Virus record (IMG/VR): IMGVR_UViG_3300042392_000853
Span: 1 to 64,000 of that record
DNA length: 64,000 bases
Source: a virus
Strand: one strand, 5' to 3'
Positions 45,091 through 52,496 of the stretch are shown one piece after another. Within the stretch, counting starts at the first letter, position 1, and the number at the start of each line of letters is the position of its first letter. Below the pieces are notes generated by a model. That model did no database searches, had not been told where the DNA came from, and saw only the letters and a list, made by a program, of their open reading frames with translations. Position numbers and translations under genes: made by a program.

Positions 45091-47025
45091 TCAGTCCCCC
45101 TTCTGATAGCGATACGTCTCAAACCCCGCTGCGGCGAGGGGCAGGCCGACCGACCACTGAGTGCCCTGCGACATGAGCGCGGCCAGGCCCTCCGCACTGA
45201 ACGCCGGATCGTCCGGCGTCTCGCAGATGATCTCGTCGTGGACGTGCAGCACAGGGCCGTAGCCCGCCGCCTCCGCCGCGAGCAGGCCGGCGGCGAGGAC
45301 GTCGCGGGCGGTGGCCTGTGTCAGGTTCTCCACAAGTTTTCCACCGTATGTGTCCAGCCGCTCCCAGCGTCGGGTGTATTGGTTGGTGCCCATGTAGGAC
45401 AGGCGCCCGTCCTCGTCGACTTGCGGCGACGGGTAGCAGAGGTAGCGGCCTGACGGCAGGCGGGCGCGGAGCCAACCCCCGGAGCGTCGGAAGGCGATGC
45501 TGCTGGCCCGGTAGACCTCGCCCGGGTTGCTGATGGCGTTGCGGGCGGCGCGCTCGCAGTCGTACCAGAACTTGACCGTCGCCTTGTGCTTCGCGCGCCA
45601 AGCCTTGACGATCTCAAGCACCTTGGGCTCTGGCAGGTTGACGCCGTAGATCGCGCCCATTGCAGCGAACGCACCGACGCTCCCCTGATAGCCGCAGGCC
45701 AACTCGGGCACCTTGCCGCTGACCTGCCGCTCGTCCTTCGTCACGTCGCCGGGGTCTTTGCCGAGGATGCCGCCCGCCGTGATCTTGTAGATGTCGTGCC
45801 CGACGCCGGCGTCAAACTCGCGGAAGGCGTCCAGCTTCCACTGCTCACCCGCCAGCCACGCCAGCACCCGCCCCTCGATGTTGGACAGGTCGGCCACGAC
45901 CAGTTTGCAGCCCGGCGCCGCGACGATAGACCCGCGCACCGCGCTGGCGCACAACTCCATGACGTCGTCGTAGAACACCGTCTCGACGCCCACCTTCATG
46001 GCCTCGATGCCGGTGTCGATCTGCGGCTGCTTCAAGGTCGGTCGCGGTAGGTTCTGCGGCTGGAATAACCTTCCGCCCCACCTCGCCGTGCGTGACGCCC
46101 CGGCATATTGCATGGTGCCCCGCAGCCGCCTGTCGGACGAGGTGCCGTTCACCAGCACCCGATACTTGGCCGGGCTGGTCGCCGCCGCTTGCAGGCGCAC
46201 CTCCAGCAACTCGCGCACGTCATCCGGCACGTCGGTCTTGAGCAGGGCGCCCAGCGTGCCCTTGCGCAGGTCGTCAATCTCCAAGCCCATCGTGTCGCGC
46301 AGGTAGTTGATCAGAGCGTCCCGCTGTGTGGCGCTGGGCACGGCGCCGTTCGTCATCAGCGCCGACTCCACCGCCAGTCGCTGACCCGCCTCCTTGGCGG
46401 CGCGCAGGGCGGCGTGGGCCAGGTCCATGTCGATCTGGATGCCGCGGTCGTTGATGGCTTGGTCCAGCCGCCACACGGCCTTCTCGGCGTCGGTCCAGTT
46501 GACCTTGGGCTGGCGCTTGTAGACCTCGCGCATGGCGACGATGTCCATGCGGGCGTATTCCTTGAACGCCTCCCACTCCGCCGGGTGCGTCTCCTTCGTG
46601 GCCCGGCGCAGCTTGCGCGTCTTGGCCTGCGGCTTGCAGAACAGTTGGATCAGCTTCTTGCCCGCCTTGTCCTTGGCCTTGTCCAGCGGGACGCCGAGGA
46701 CCTCGCACTGCTTGTCAAGGGCGCCCGGCAGGCTGTGCAGCAGGCCCACGGCGAGGGTGTCGTAGATGCGCTCAACGGGCACGCGCACCTGACTGAACGA
46801 CAGGACCGTGCGGTCGAAATGGCTGTTGTGAATGACGATCTGGTCGGCGGCGTCGATGAGCGACTGCATCATGCCGGGGGTCGGGAACTCGACGACCTGG
46901 ACCTCGTCGTCGTCGTCCCATGCGTAGGCCAGCAGCAGGATCTCCGCGTTCTCCGCATAGGCCCATGTGCCATGCGTGATCGGCGTCTCGCTGTAGGTCT
47001 CAAGGTCAAGGTAGATGGTGCGCAT
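45091..47025 (-). CDS. polA: DNA polymerase, family A, with proofreading
   Basis: 644 aa. Exonuclease: YLDLET (Asp7, Glu9), HNSHFDR (about 66-72), YARMD (Tyr157, Asp161). Polymerase: VADLSNIEGR (motif A, Asp near 379), RQVSGKVPELACGYQG (motif B, Lys near 438) and HVHDEI (motif C, Asp 597, Glu 598). No 5' nuclease domain. It is a replicative polymerase of the compact phage type. There is no Shine-Dalgarno before ATG 47025; a long hairpin at 47036-47074 lies just upstream instead. Confidence 0.92.
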   Translation of the reverse strand: MRTIYLDLETYSETPITHGTWAYAENAEILLLAYAWDDDDEVQVVEFPTPGMMQSLIDAADQIVIHNSHFDRTVLSFSQVRVPVERIYDTLAVGLLHSLPGALDKQCEVLGVPLDKAKDKAGKKLIQLFCKPQAKTRKLRRATKETHPAEWEAFKEYARMDIVAMREVYKRQPKVNWTDAEKAVWRLDQAINDRGIQIDMDLAHAALRAAKEAGQRLAVESALMTNGAVPSATQRDALINYLRDTMGLEIDDLRKGTLGALLKTDVPDDVRELLEVRLQAAATSPAKYRVLVNGTSSDRRLRGTMQYAGASRTARWGGRLFQPQNLPRPTLKQPQIDTGIEAMKVGVETVFYDDVMELCASAVRGSIVAAPGCKLVVADLSNIEGRVLAWLAGEQWKLDAFREFDAGVGHDIYKITAGGILGKDPGDVTKDERQVSGKVPELACGYQGSVGAFAAMGAIYGVNLPEPKVLEIVKAWRAKHKATVKFWYDCERAARNAISNPGEVYRASSIAFRRSGGWLRARLPSGRYLCYPSPQVDEDGRLSYMGTNQYTRRWERLDTYGGKLVENLTQATARDVLAAGLLAAEAAGYGPVLHVHDEIICETPDDPAFSAEGLAALMSQGTQWSVGLPLAAAGFETYRYQKGD

Positions 47026-47035
47026 GGCAAGGAGT

Positions 47036-47074
47036 GAGGGGCAGGACGGCAGGAGAAGGACCGCCCTGCCCCTC
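47036..47074 (-). promoter_or_regulatory. Long hairpin between GapR and polymerase genes
   Basis: GAGGGGCAGGACGG (47036-47049) pairs with CCGCCCTGCCCCTC (47061-47074) with one mismatch, around an 11-base loop. It has no T-run, so it is more likely a translational control or mRNA-stability element for the polymerase, whose ATG is 11 bases downstream without a ribosome site. Confidence 0.5.
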
Positions 47075-47082
47075 TGGCTTCG

Positions 47083-47340
47083 CTAGATCAGATCAGCGCA
47101 GCCAAGCGCGTTGGCGTAGAGTTCGAGCATGGCTCGCTCCTCCAGCACCTTGTCGCGGTCCTTCTTGCGAAGGGCCACCAGTTTGCGAAGGGCCTTGGTG
47201 TCGAACCCATTGCCCTTGGCCTCGGCGTACACCTCCTTGATGTCCGCCGCGACTTGGCTCTTGTCCTCCTCCAGACGCTCGATGCGCTCGATGATGGACC
47301 GCAGTTGGTCGGGCGCCGCGGGGGTGTTGTGACCGATCAT
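47083..47340 (-). CDS. gapR: GapR-like DNA-binding protein (DUF2312)
   Basis: 85 aa. [48 protein letters not shown]... follows the GapR consensus closely, and the tail keeps LELYANALG. GapR is a conserved alphaproteobacterial nucleoid protein that binds overtwisted AT-rich DNA and supports replication. A phage copy may aid its own replication forks or compete with host GapR. ATG 47340 adjoins the DUF2815 stop. Confidence 0.85.
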   Translation of the reverse strand: MIGHNTPAAPDQLRSIIERIERLEEDKSQVAADIKEVYAEAKGNGFDTKALRKLVALRKKDRDKVLEERAMLELYANALGCADLI

Positions 47341-47891
47341 CAGACGAAGTCCTCCTCGTCGTCCGCACCGAACTCGTCAGCCGAAGCCGCCGACGAGCCG
47401 CCGAAGCGTTCGCCGTCCTCGTAGAACTTCACGCCGCGAAGCACGGCGTTGATGCGCCGGCCCCACTTCGGGCTGTCCTGCACGTAGATGTCCACGCTGG
47501 CGTGGACGTAGCAGCCGCCCTCGATCAGGTGGTCGGCCTCCGTGACCGGCTGGCCCTGACGGTCCAGCGCGGTGGGGCGCAGCTTCTCGGAGCGGGTGGA
47601 CAGGAAGAAGTTGCCGTCGAAGCCGTCGTAGACGTCGCCGTTCTTGTTCTTGTACGGCCCCTCGGCCCACGCCGACTTCTTGTCGTCCATGAGTTGCTTG
47701 ACGATGGTGTCGGCCTTGGCGCCCCACTTCTCCTTGGCCGCCGAGGCGATGGCCCCGCGGATCGCCGCCACGTTCGGGGAGGACGGGTCCACGATCAGCT
47801 TGGCGCCGTAGGCGGGCTTGTTGTCGCCGAAGGCTTGAGGCTGGAAGATGGCCGGGAAGGCCAGTCGCACGTTACGCAGTTGAACAATCAT
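47340..47891 (-). CDS. DUF2815 single-strand DNA-binding-like protein
   Basis: 183 aa. [53 protein letters not shown] and [41 protein letters not shown] match DUF2815, an OB-fold family that serves as the phage single-strand binding protein. The tail is acidic ([12 protein letters not shown]), as in other SSBs that recruit partners. Adjacent to polymerase, GapR and DUF2800. Confidence 0.8.
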   Translation of the reverse strand: MIVQLRNVRLAFPAIFQPQAFGDNKPAYGAKLIVDPSSPNVAAIRGAIASAAKEKWGAKADTIVKQLMDDKKSAWAEGPYKNKNGDVYDGFDGNFFLSTRSEKLRPTALDRQGQPVTEADHLIEGGCYVHASVDIYVQDSPKWGRRINAVLRGVKFYEDGERFGGSSAASADEFGADDEEDFV

Positions 47892-47916
47892 GTCTCAGGT
47901 CTCTCGTTTCAGGTTG

Positions 47917-49110
47917 CTAGTCGAAGTCCGCCGCCGTGGCCCCGAGGGACAACGCCGGTTTCTTATCCGTGGCCGGGGCCACCGATGGCTTGCCCGGGGA
48001 CCGCGTGACCAGGGCGTTGATGCGCTGGAGGCGGGCTGGGCTGTGCTTGAGCAACTTCTCCGCAGTCGTCGGAGAAATCAAGTCATATTCGTAAATCTCG
48101 CTGTTCTTGAAGCGCCAGGACTTCAGCAGCTTGGTGACGTCGTCCGGGTTGGACCACTTGCGGTTGCCCATCCGGCCCTCGACCAGCTTGTAGCCGGGCA
48201 CGTCGGCGCCGGCGAACAGGCGCCGCTCTATCTCGCCGCGCACGGCCTTGCACCAGTCCTCGATCAGCCCGACCTTCGCCATGGCGCCGGCGAGCCACTC
48301 GGGATCCACGTTGGCCAGGGTGCCGACGAACGCCTCGTCCACGTCGTCGAAGTCCTCCGCCGTCGCGCCGGTGATGGTGTCCAGCACCTCGTCCTTGAGC
48401 GCCGGGCACACGAAGCGGGCATCGCAGAACCGGCACTGCTTCTCGCCGGGATTGTAGGTCTGGTCGCCCGACAGGATGCCCTGCACGACCGCCTTGGTGC
48501 TGTCGGCGAACGCCATGAGGTCGTCGTACGACAGGCTCCACCGGCTGACCGGGTTGTCGTTCTGCGCCCGGGGCTGGTGGATGATCAGGTCGAACTGCTC
48601 GAAGGGTCCGAGGAAGTCGAAACTGTGCATCGCGCCGAGGGCGTAGAGCATGAGTTGCTCGTTGGCCTCGGCGTTCACCAGCACGCCGGCGCCGTACTTG
48701 TAGTCGATCAGGGTCAGTCTGCCCTCGGCCACGACGATGGCGTCCGCTGTGCCGAAGGCGTCGGGCGCACCGATGAACGGCGAGAACTCCACGCGCTGGT
48801 CGGCGAAGGCCCTGCCGTCCTCACCCATGGCGTCGAGGACTAGGTCGCGGAAGGCGAGGCCCCCATGGATCATGGCGTCGGTGACAGGCCAATCGGTGTC
48901 GCCCACCCGCACGGTGGTGCCGCGCAGTTCGGCGAACGCCTCGTTGCCGCCCCAGTCCCCCAGCACGATGCGGTTCGCCACGTCGTGAGCGGCGGTGCCC
49001 TCGTCGGCGTAGGTCGAGGTGCGCGGCGGGACAGTCTCGCACAGGGCGAGGGACCCGGGGCAGCGCAGCCAGCGGTGGGCGGCGGAGGGGGAGAAGCGGG
49101 CGTGCTGCAT
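47917..49110 (-). CDS. DUF2800 nuclease-like protein
   Basis: 397 aa from ATG 49110. HARFSPSAAHRWLRCPGS, then YADEGTAAHDVANRIVLGD and LTLIDYKYGAGVLVNAEANEQLMLYALGA give the PD-(D/E)XK nuclease core (Asp...DYK) of DUF2800. The Cys-rich EKQCRFCDARFVCPA segment is a metal-binding cap. Such proteins act in phage recombination or replication together with DUF2815, as here. Confidence 0.8.
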   Translation of the reverse strand: MQHARFSPSAAHRWLRCPGSLALCETVPPRTSTYADEGTAAHDVANRIVLGDWGGNEAFAELRGTTVRVGDTDWPVTDAMIHGGLAFRDLVLDAMGEDGRAFADQRVEFSPFIGAPDAFGTADAIVVAEGRLTLIDYKYGAGVLVNAEANEQLMLYALGAMHSFDFLGPFEQFDLIIHQPRAQNDNPVSRWSLSYDDLMAFADSTKAVVQGILSGDQTYNPGEKQCRFCDARFVCPALKDEVLDTITGATAEDFDDVDEAFVGTLANVDPEWLAGAMAKVGLIEDWCKAVRGEIERRLFAGADVPGYKLVEGRMGNRKWSNPDDVTKLLKSWRFKNSEIYEYDLISPTTAEKLLKHSPARLQRINALVTRSPGKPSVAPATDKKPALSLGATAADFD

Positions 49111-49301
49111 CACTCGTAGCCCTTCTTCGCCATCTCGTAGCCGCGCATCAGGTCGCTGAAGATGCGACCCACCATGTCGGTGTCGTCCAACTCGCCGGAG
49201 CGAATCGGGCGGGCCATCAGGTTGGCGTGCGACTTGGACAGTCGCGACAGGGCGCGCTCCCGGGCCTCCATGCGCATCTTGTACTCGGTGTCGGGGGTCA
49301 T
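49110..49301 (-). CDS. Small helical protein, paralogue of the 58711 gene
   Basis: 63 aa from ATG 49301. Shares RERA..RLSKS.ANLMARPI.SGELDDTD.V with the protein at 58711, so it is a mosaic pair. Very charged and helical. Its stop overlaps the DUF2800 ATG (TGATG), suggesting coupling. Function unknown. Confidence 0.65.
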   Translation of the reverse strand: MTPDTEYKMRMEARERALSRLSKSHANLMARPIRSGELDDTDMVGRIFSDLMRGYEMAKKGYE

Positions 49302-49741
49302 CGCAGCGTCTCCGTTTGGTTGGACACGGCGGAAACATAGCCCGGGTCGCGCGACATGGAGTCCAGCGCATCGGCTATGACCTTCGGGTCGTTGTGTGTC
49401 TGCCAGACACGGTGAGCCGTTTGCGCTGCGTCTTTCAGACCCGCCTGCACGCCTCGGAGATAGGCGTCGCCGGCCTCCTTTCTGCGGTAGGCAACCAAGC
49501 GGTCGCCGTGAAACAGGCACTCATACTTGTCGGGGTCCGGGCGCCAAGCGGTGACACACGACCAATCATGCCCTCCGGCCCGACCGGATTTACTTTCCCC
49601 ACGTGATGACCACCGACCGCCGCCGGGGTACGATCCGATCCGGTAAAACACGTCAACTTCCATGTCCATCGGGCACGGGCACGGCTTGCCGTAAAGGTGC
49701 TTACGCCAATCGTTGCCCTTGTAGTCGATCCAGTCACTCAC
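49298..49741 (-). CDS. Hypothetical protein, 147 aa
   Basis: GTG start at 49741 behind the recurrent AGGAGGCTGACCAGTGA cassette. The start (MSDWIDYKGNDWRKHLYGKPCPCPMD) is a diverged form of the W-D-CPV module, followed by a VFYRIGSYPGGGRWSSRG segment and a helical C-terminal half (AYLRGVQAGLKDAAQ). Unknown function. Confidence 0.6.
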   Translation of the reverse strand: MSDWIDYKGNDWRKHLYGKPCPCPMDMEVDVFYRIGSYPGGGRWSSRGESKSGRAGGHDWSCVTAWRPDPDKYECLFHGDRLVAYRRKEAGDAYLRGVQAGLKDAAQTAHRVWQTHNDPKVIADALDSMSRDPGYVSAVSNQTETLR

Positions 49742-50376
49742 TGGTCAGCCTCCTGCATCCGGTCCTCGTGCGCCGTGACGGCGTGCATGATGGTGGTGTG
49801 GTCAAGGCCGCCCATCCACTCCGCGATCTGCGGGTAGGAGAAGCGCGGCTTGCCACGCTCGTCCTTCGCCTGCCTCATGCGCCAGGCCACCTCCTGCCGG
49901 GCGTGAGCGATGTGCTTGATCCGGCTGGTACCCATGATGTCCACGATGGACACGCCACGAGTGACCGACACGTCGCGCATGACCTGTTGCAGGTACGCCT
50001 TGCCGGTGAGCGGCGGGTCCTTGGGGTTCAGGACCGACTGGCGCCCGCGCTCGTAGGCGGCGATCAGGGACTCGTAGTTCCGGCTTCCGAAACCAAGGTC
50101 CAAGTCGTCAAGGCCGAGTTGCCTGAGCCTCTCGTACGTGGCGTTGAAACGGGCGACTGTCTGTTTGAAGTCGCAATCGTTCGGGGCGGGTGGTTCAGGT
50201 GAGGGCATCGCACCCCGCATAGCGGCGATTATGTTGGGCCACATGTCCTCGGGTGCGCCGCGAGCGGTGGTCAGGCCGAAGGTGGACAGCACGGCCTCGG
50301 CGGCGTAACGCCCCCTGCTATTGGCCAGCAACCGCACCGCGTCAACCACCTCGTCGTAGGTGACTGGCGTGGGCAT
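49738..50376 (-). CDS. DnaA-domain-IV-like DNA-binding protein
   Basis: 212 aa from ATG 50376. Residues about 1-58 (YDEVVDAVRLLANSRGRYAAEAVLSTFGLTTARGAPEDMWPNIIAA) repeat the C-terminal domain of the preceding gene. Residues about 125-208 follow the DnaA origin-binding domain: SVTRGVSIVDIMGTSRIKHIAHARQEVAWRM..., then FSYPQIAEWMGGLDHTTIMHAV, close to the DnaA signature ...GGRDHTTVxHA. It would bind DnaA-box-like DNA without the AAA+ motor. It ends in the recurrent EADQ cassette. Confidence 0.75.
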   Translation of the reverse strand: MPTPVTYDEVVDAVRLLANSRGRYAAEAVLSTFGLTTARGAPEDMWPNIIAAMRGAMPSPEPPAPNDCDFKQTVARFNATYERLRQLGLDDLDLGFGSRNYESLIAAYERGRQSVLNPKDPPLTGKAYLQQVMRDVSVTRGVSIVDIMGTSRIKHIAHARQEVAWRMRQAKDERGKPRFSYPQIAEWMGGLDHTTIMHAVTAHEDRMQEADQ

Positions 50377-50951
50377 CACATCGCACTCCGCACGGCGGCG
50401 ATGATCTGCGGCCACATGTCGGCGGGCGTGCCGCGGGCGGAGGTCAGGCCGAAGGTGGACAGCACGGCCTTGACGGCGTCCGGCCCCTTCTCCTTGGCCA
50501 GGGCCAGCACCTCGCGGGACATGTCCTCGTAGGTGATGGGCTCAGAGGCAGGCGTCGCAGAACCAGACGCGGGCTCGTCCGACCCAGCTTCCGAGGTAGA
50601 CGCCTGCGTTTCCACAGGCGCATCGACGGAAGGGACGGGCTCCTCCACGATAGGCGTCGTGACGGTGCTCTCGAAGATGGGCTCGGGGGTGGCGGTGGAC
50701 GCCAGCATCTCCGGGGTGACGTGCTCCACCGCAACCGCCACGGCGGGCATACCCAAGCCGGCGGCCTCTGCGGCCTCCCGGCTGATCTGCGTCTCCACGA
50801 TGGGCGCCGTGGCCTTGGTGCGGGTCGCGCGGGGCTTGGGGGCCTCGGCGGGGGTCCGCAAATCCAAATACTGGCCTTCGCCGGCGATCTGGCGGGCTTG
50901 GGACACGATCTCGGCCCAGTCAACGCCTTCCAGGGTGATGCTGATAGACAT
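50376..50951 (-). CDS. Hypothetical protein with shared STFGLT domain, 191 aa
   Basis: N-terminal domain (ISITLEGVDWAEIVSQARQIAG), a long Pro/Ala/Glu-rich linker, and a C-terminal domain (VLSTFGLTSARGTPADMWPQIIAAVRSA) that is also the N-terminal domain of the DnaA-like protein encoded next. This suggests the two interact, for example through domain swapping. Its stop overlaps the next ATG (TGATG). Confidence 0.6.
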   Translation of the reverse strand: MSISITLEGVDWAEIVSQARQIAGEGQYLDLRTPAEAPKPRATRTKATAPIVETQISREAAEAAGLGMPAVAVAVEHVTPEMLASTATPEPIFESTVTTPIVEEPVPSVDAPVETQASTSEAGSDEPASGSATPASEPITYEDMSREVLALAKEKGPDAVKAVLSTFGLTSARGTPADMWPQIIAAVRSAM

Positions 50952-50954
50952 GGT

Positions 50955-52271
50955 TCAGTTCTCCTTTTTGTAAGCCGCTTCAATGCGGCGGCAGGCAATC
51001 TCAAAGTAGTCGGGGTCACGCTCGATGCCGATGAACCGAAAGCCCTCCAGCATGGCGCCCTTGCCCGTCGAGCCAGAACCCATGAAGGGGTCCAGCACGA
51101 CACCCCCGGGCGGGGTCACTAAGCGACACAGGTAACGCATCAACTCCGTCGGCTTGACGGTGGGGTGGTTATTCTGCCTTGGCCCCCACCGACCATACGG
51201 GTTCCCGTCCTCGCCCTGTGCGGCTTTCTCCGTGTGGTTGGGGCGGAACTCGCTGGCCGCGCTCGCCTTGCGCTCCATGTCCTCCAAGCCCTCGTCGCGG
51301 TCGCGCTTGCTGGCCTTGGGGCAGTAGAAGAACCGGGCGGCGGAGCCAACGTCACCATAGCCGACCTCCTGTTCGCCGGTGACGCCAAGCCGACCCGCCA
51401 TAGCCGAGGTCTCATGCTCCTTGCGCCGAACGCCCGGCTTGCCGCTCTTGGTGTCGGGGAAACAGGCCAGCACTTCCTCGCTGCCATCGTGGATCAGGTT
51501 GGCGGGCCAGCGGCCAAGTGGCGACGAGCCGACCTGCTCGCCTGCGTAACCTCCAGCGTAAACATTCTTTGCCATCTTGGCCGACGACCACGTTCCCCCG
51601 CCGCCAAGCCGGGGGTCGTCAACGGAGGGGTCCGTCCCCACCCGACACCCGTCCACATTCAGCGCGCCCGTGCCGTAGGTCTGGACGTTCTCCGCCACCG
51701 TGCCGGTCAGGGGCTTGCGGGCGACCGTGATAGGCTCCAGGGCAGGCTTCAGGGCCGTGCCCCAGCCTTGCCACTGGCGGGCGGCGTCTGTGGCGGGGGC
51801 GGTGATGGCGCCCGGGTTTCCGGCGTAGTCGCCATACGCCGGTGTGTCGACGGCGCGCGTCTGCTGTGTAGCCTTGCGGGTGTCAAACCCCACCACCTCG
51901 CGCTCCGCACCCGCCGCCTTGTCGATGGCCTTGCTCACGTCCAGCGACTTCGGAAACCCCGACCCATAGACCCAGGCGATCATGTCCCGGATCTCAAACC
52001 CGGCGTCTTCAATCCGCACGGCCATCCGGTGTTGGGTCCGCGTCCCGGCAAAGGCCAGCAGGTGAGCGCCGGGCTTCATGGCCTCCAGCACCGAGGCCCA
52101 CAGCGCCTCGCTCGGCACATCGTAGTCCCACCGCTTGCCCATGAACGACAAGCCGTAGGGCGGGTCGGTGACGACCGAGTCGACCAGGTCGCCCACGAAC
52201 GGGAGGCCGGGCACGATCTCCAAGCTGTCGCCGCAATATAGCGTGGCGTCGCCGATCTGCTCAACCCTCAC
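50955..52271 (-). CDS. DNA adenine methyltransferase
   Basis: 438 aa from GTG 52271, which overlaps the upstream small gene. TDPPYGLSFMGKRWDYD is the DPPY catalytic motif (about 35-39), and HPTVKPTELMRYLCRLVTPPGG with LDPFMGSGSTG near residue 403 binds S-adenosylmethionine; this order (DPPY before the cofactor motif) is the beta class. The long middle is the target-recognition region. Probably protects phage DNA from host restriction or marks phage promoters. Confidence 0.85.
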   Translation of the reverse strand: MRVEQIGDATLYCGDSLEIVPGLPFVGDLVDSVVTDPPYGLSFMGKRWDYDVPSEALWASVLEAMKPGAHLLAFAGTRTQHRMAVRIEDAGFEIRDMIAWVYGSGFPKSLDVSKAIDKAAGAEREVVGFDTRKATQQTRAVDTPAYGDYAGNPGAITAPATDAARQWQGWGTALKPALEPITVARKPLTGTVAENVQTYGTGALNVDGCRVGTDPSVDDPRLGGGGTWSSAKMAKNVYAGGYAGEQVGSSPLGRWPANLIHDGSEEVLACFPDTKSGKPGVRRKEHETSAMAGRLGVTGEQEVGYGDVGSAARFFYCPKASKRDRDEGLEDMERKASAASEFRPNHTEKAAQGEDGNPYGRWGPRQNNHPTVKPTELMRYLCRLVTPPGGVVLDPFMGSGSTGKGAMLEGFRFIGIERDPDYFEIACRRIEAAYKKEN

Positions 52272-52434
52272 AGTCGCACTCTTTGTAGCGGTATTCGTCC
52301 TGCAAGTTCTCGTACCTAACGGCCAACCCCTCAAAGCGGTCGACCAACTCCTGCACGAGCGGGTGGTCGAACGCCTCGCGCACGCGCTCGATGAGCGCCT
52401 CGTCCTCAAGCCCTGCGGCCTGCAATCTCGTCAT
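52261..52434 (-). CDS. Small hypothetical protein, 57 aa
   Basis: ATG 52434 follows AAGGAGAATCGAC. The product is a charged helical protein (MTRLQAAGLEDEALIERVREA, then VDRFEGLAVRYENLQDEYRYK) ending in KECDCEG. It overlaps the methyltransferase start by 11 bases and is the first gene after the promoter-like region at 52435-52496. No family recognised. Confidence 0.6.
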   Translation of the reverse strand: MTRLQAAGLEDEALIERVREAFDHPLVQELVDRFEGLAVRYENLQDEYRYKECDCEG

Positions 52435-52464
52435 GTCGATTCTCCTTGGGCCACAGCGGCCCGG

Positions 52465-52496
52465 TAACAGTTATCTAGGACTTAACAAGCAAGTTG
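52465..52496 (-). promoter_or_regulatory. Candidate promoter before the 52434 gene
   Basis: On the minus strand a CCTAGATA element (52472-52479) lies 16 bases after TGACAA, followed by GTTACCGG, similar to the TTACCG of the 63114 promoter. A small hairpin (GGGCC-GCTGT-GGCCC) precedes the ribosome site. CCTAGATA also occurs upstream of the isolated gene at 516. Confidence 0.35.

Noticed and set aside
50444-51103. Pro/Arg-rich frame opposite the methyltransferase and its neighbour
   Set aside because: Low-complexity shadow of the real minus-strand genes in another frame.
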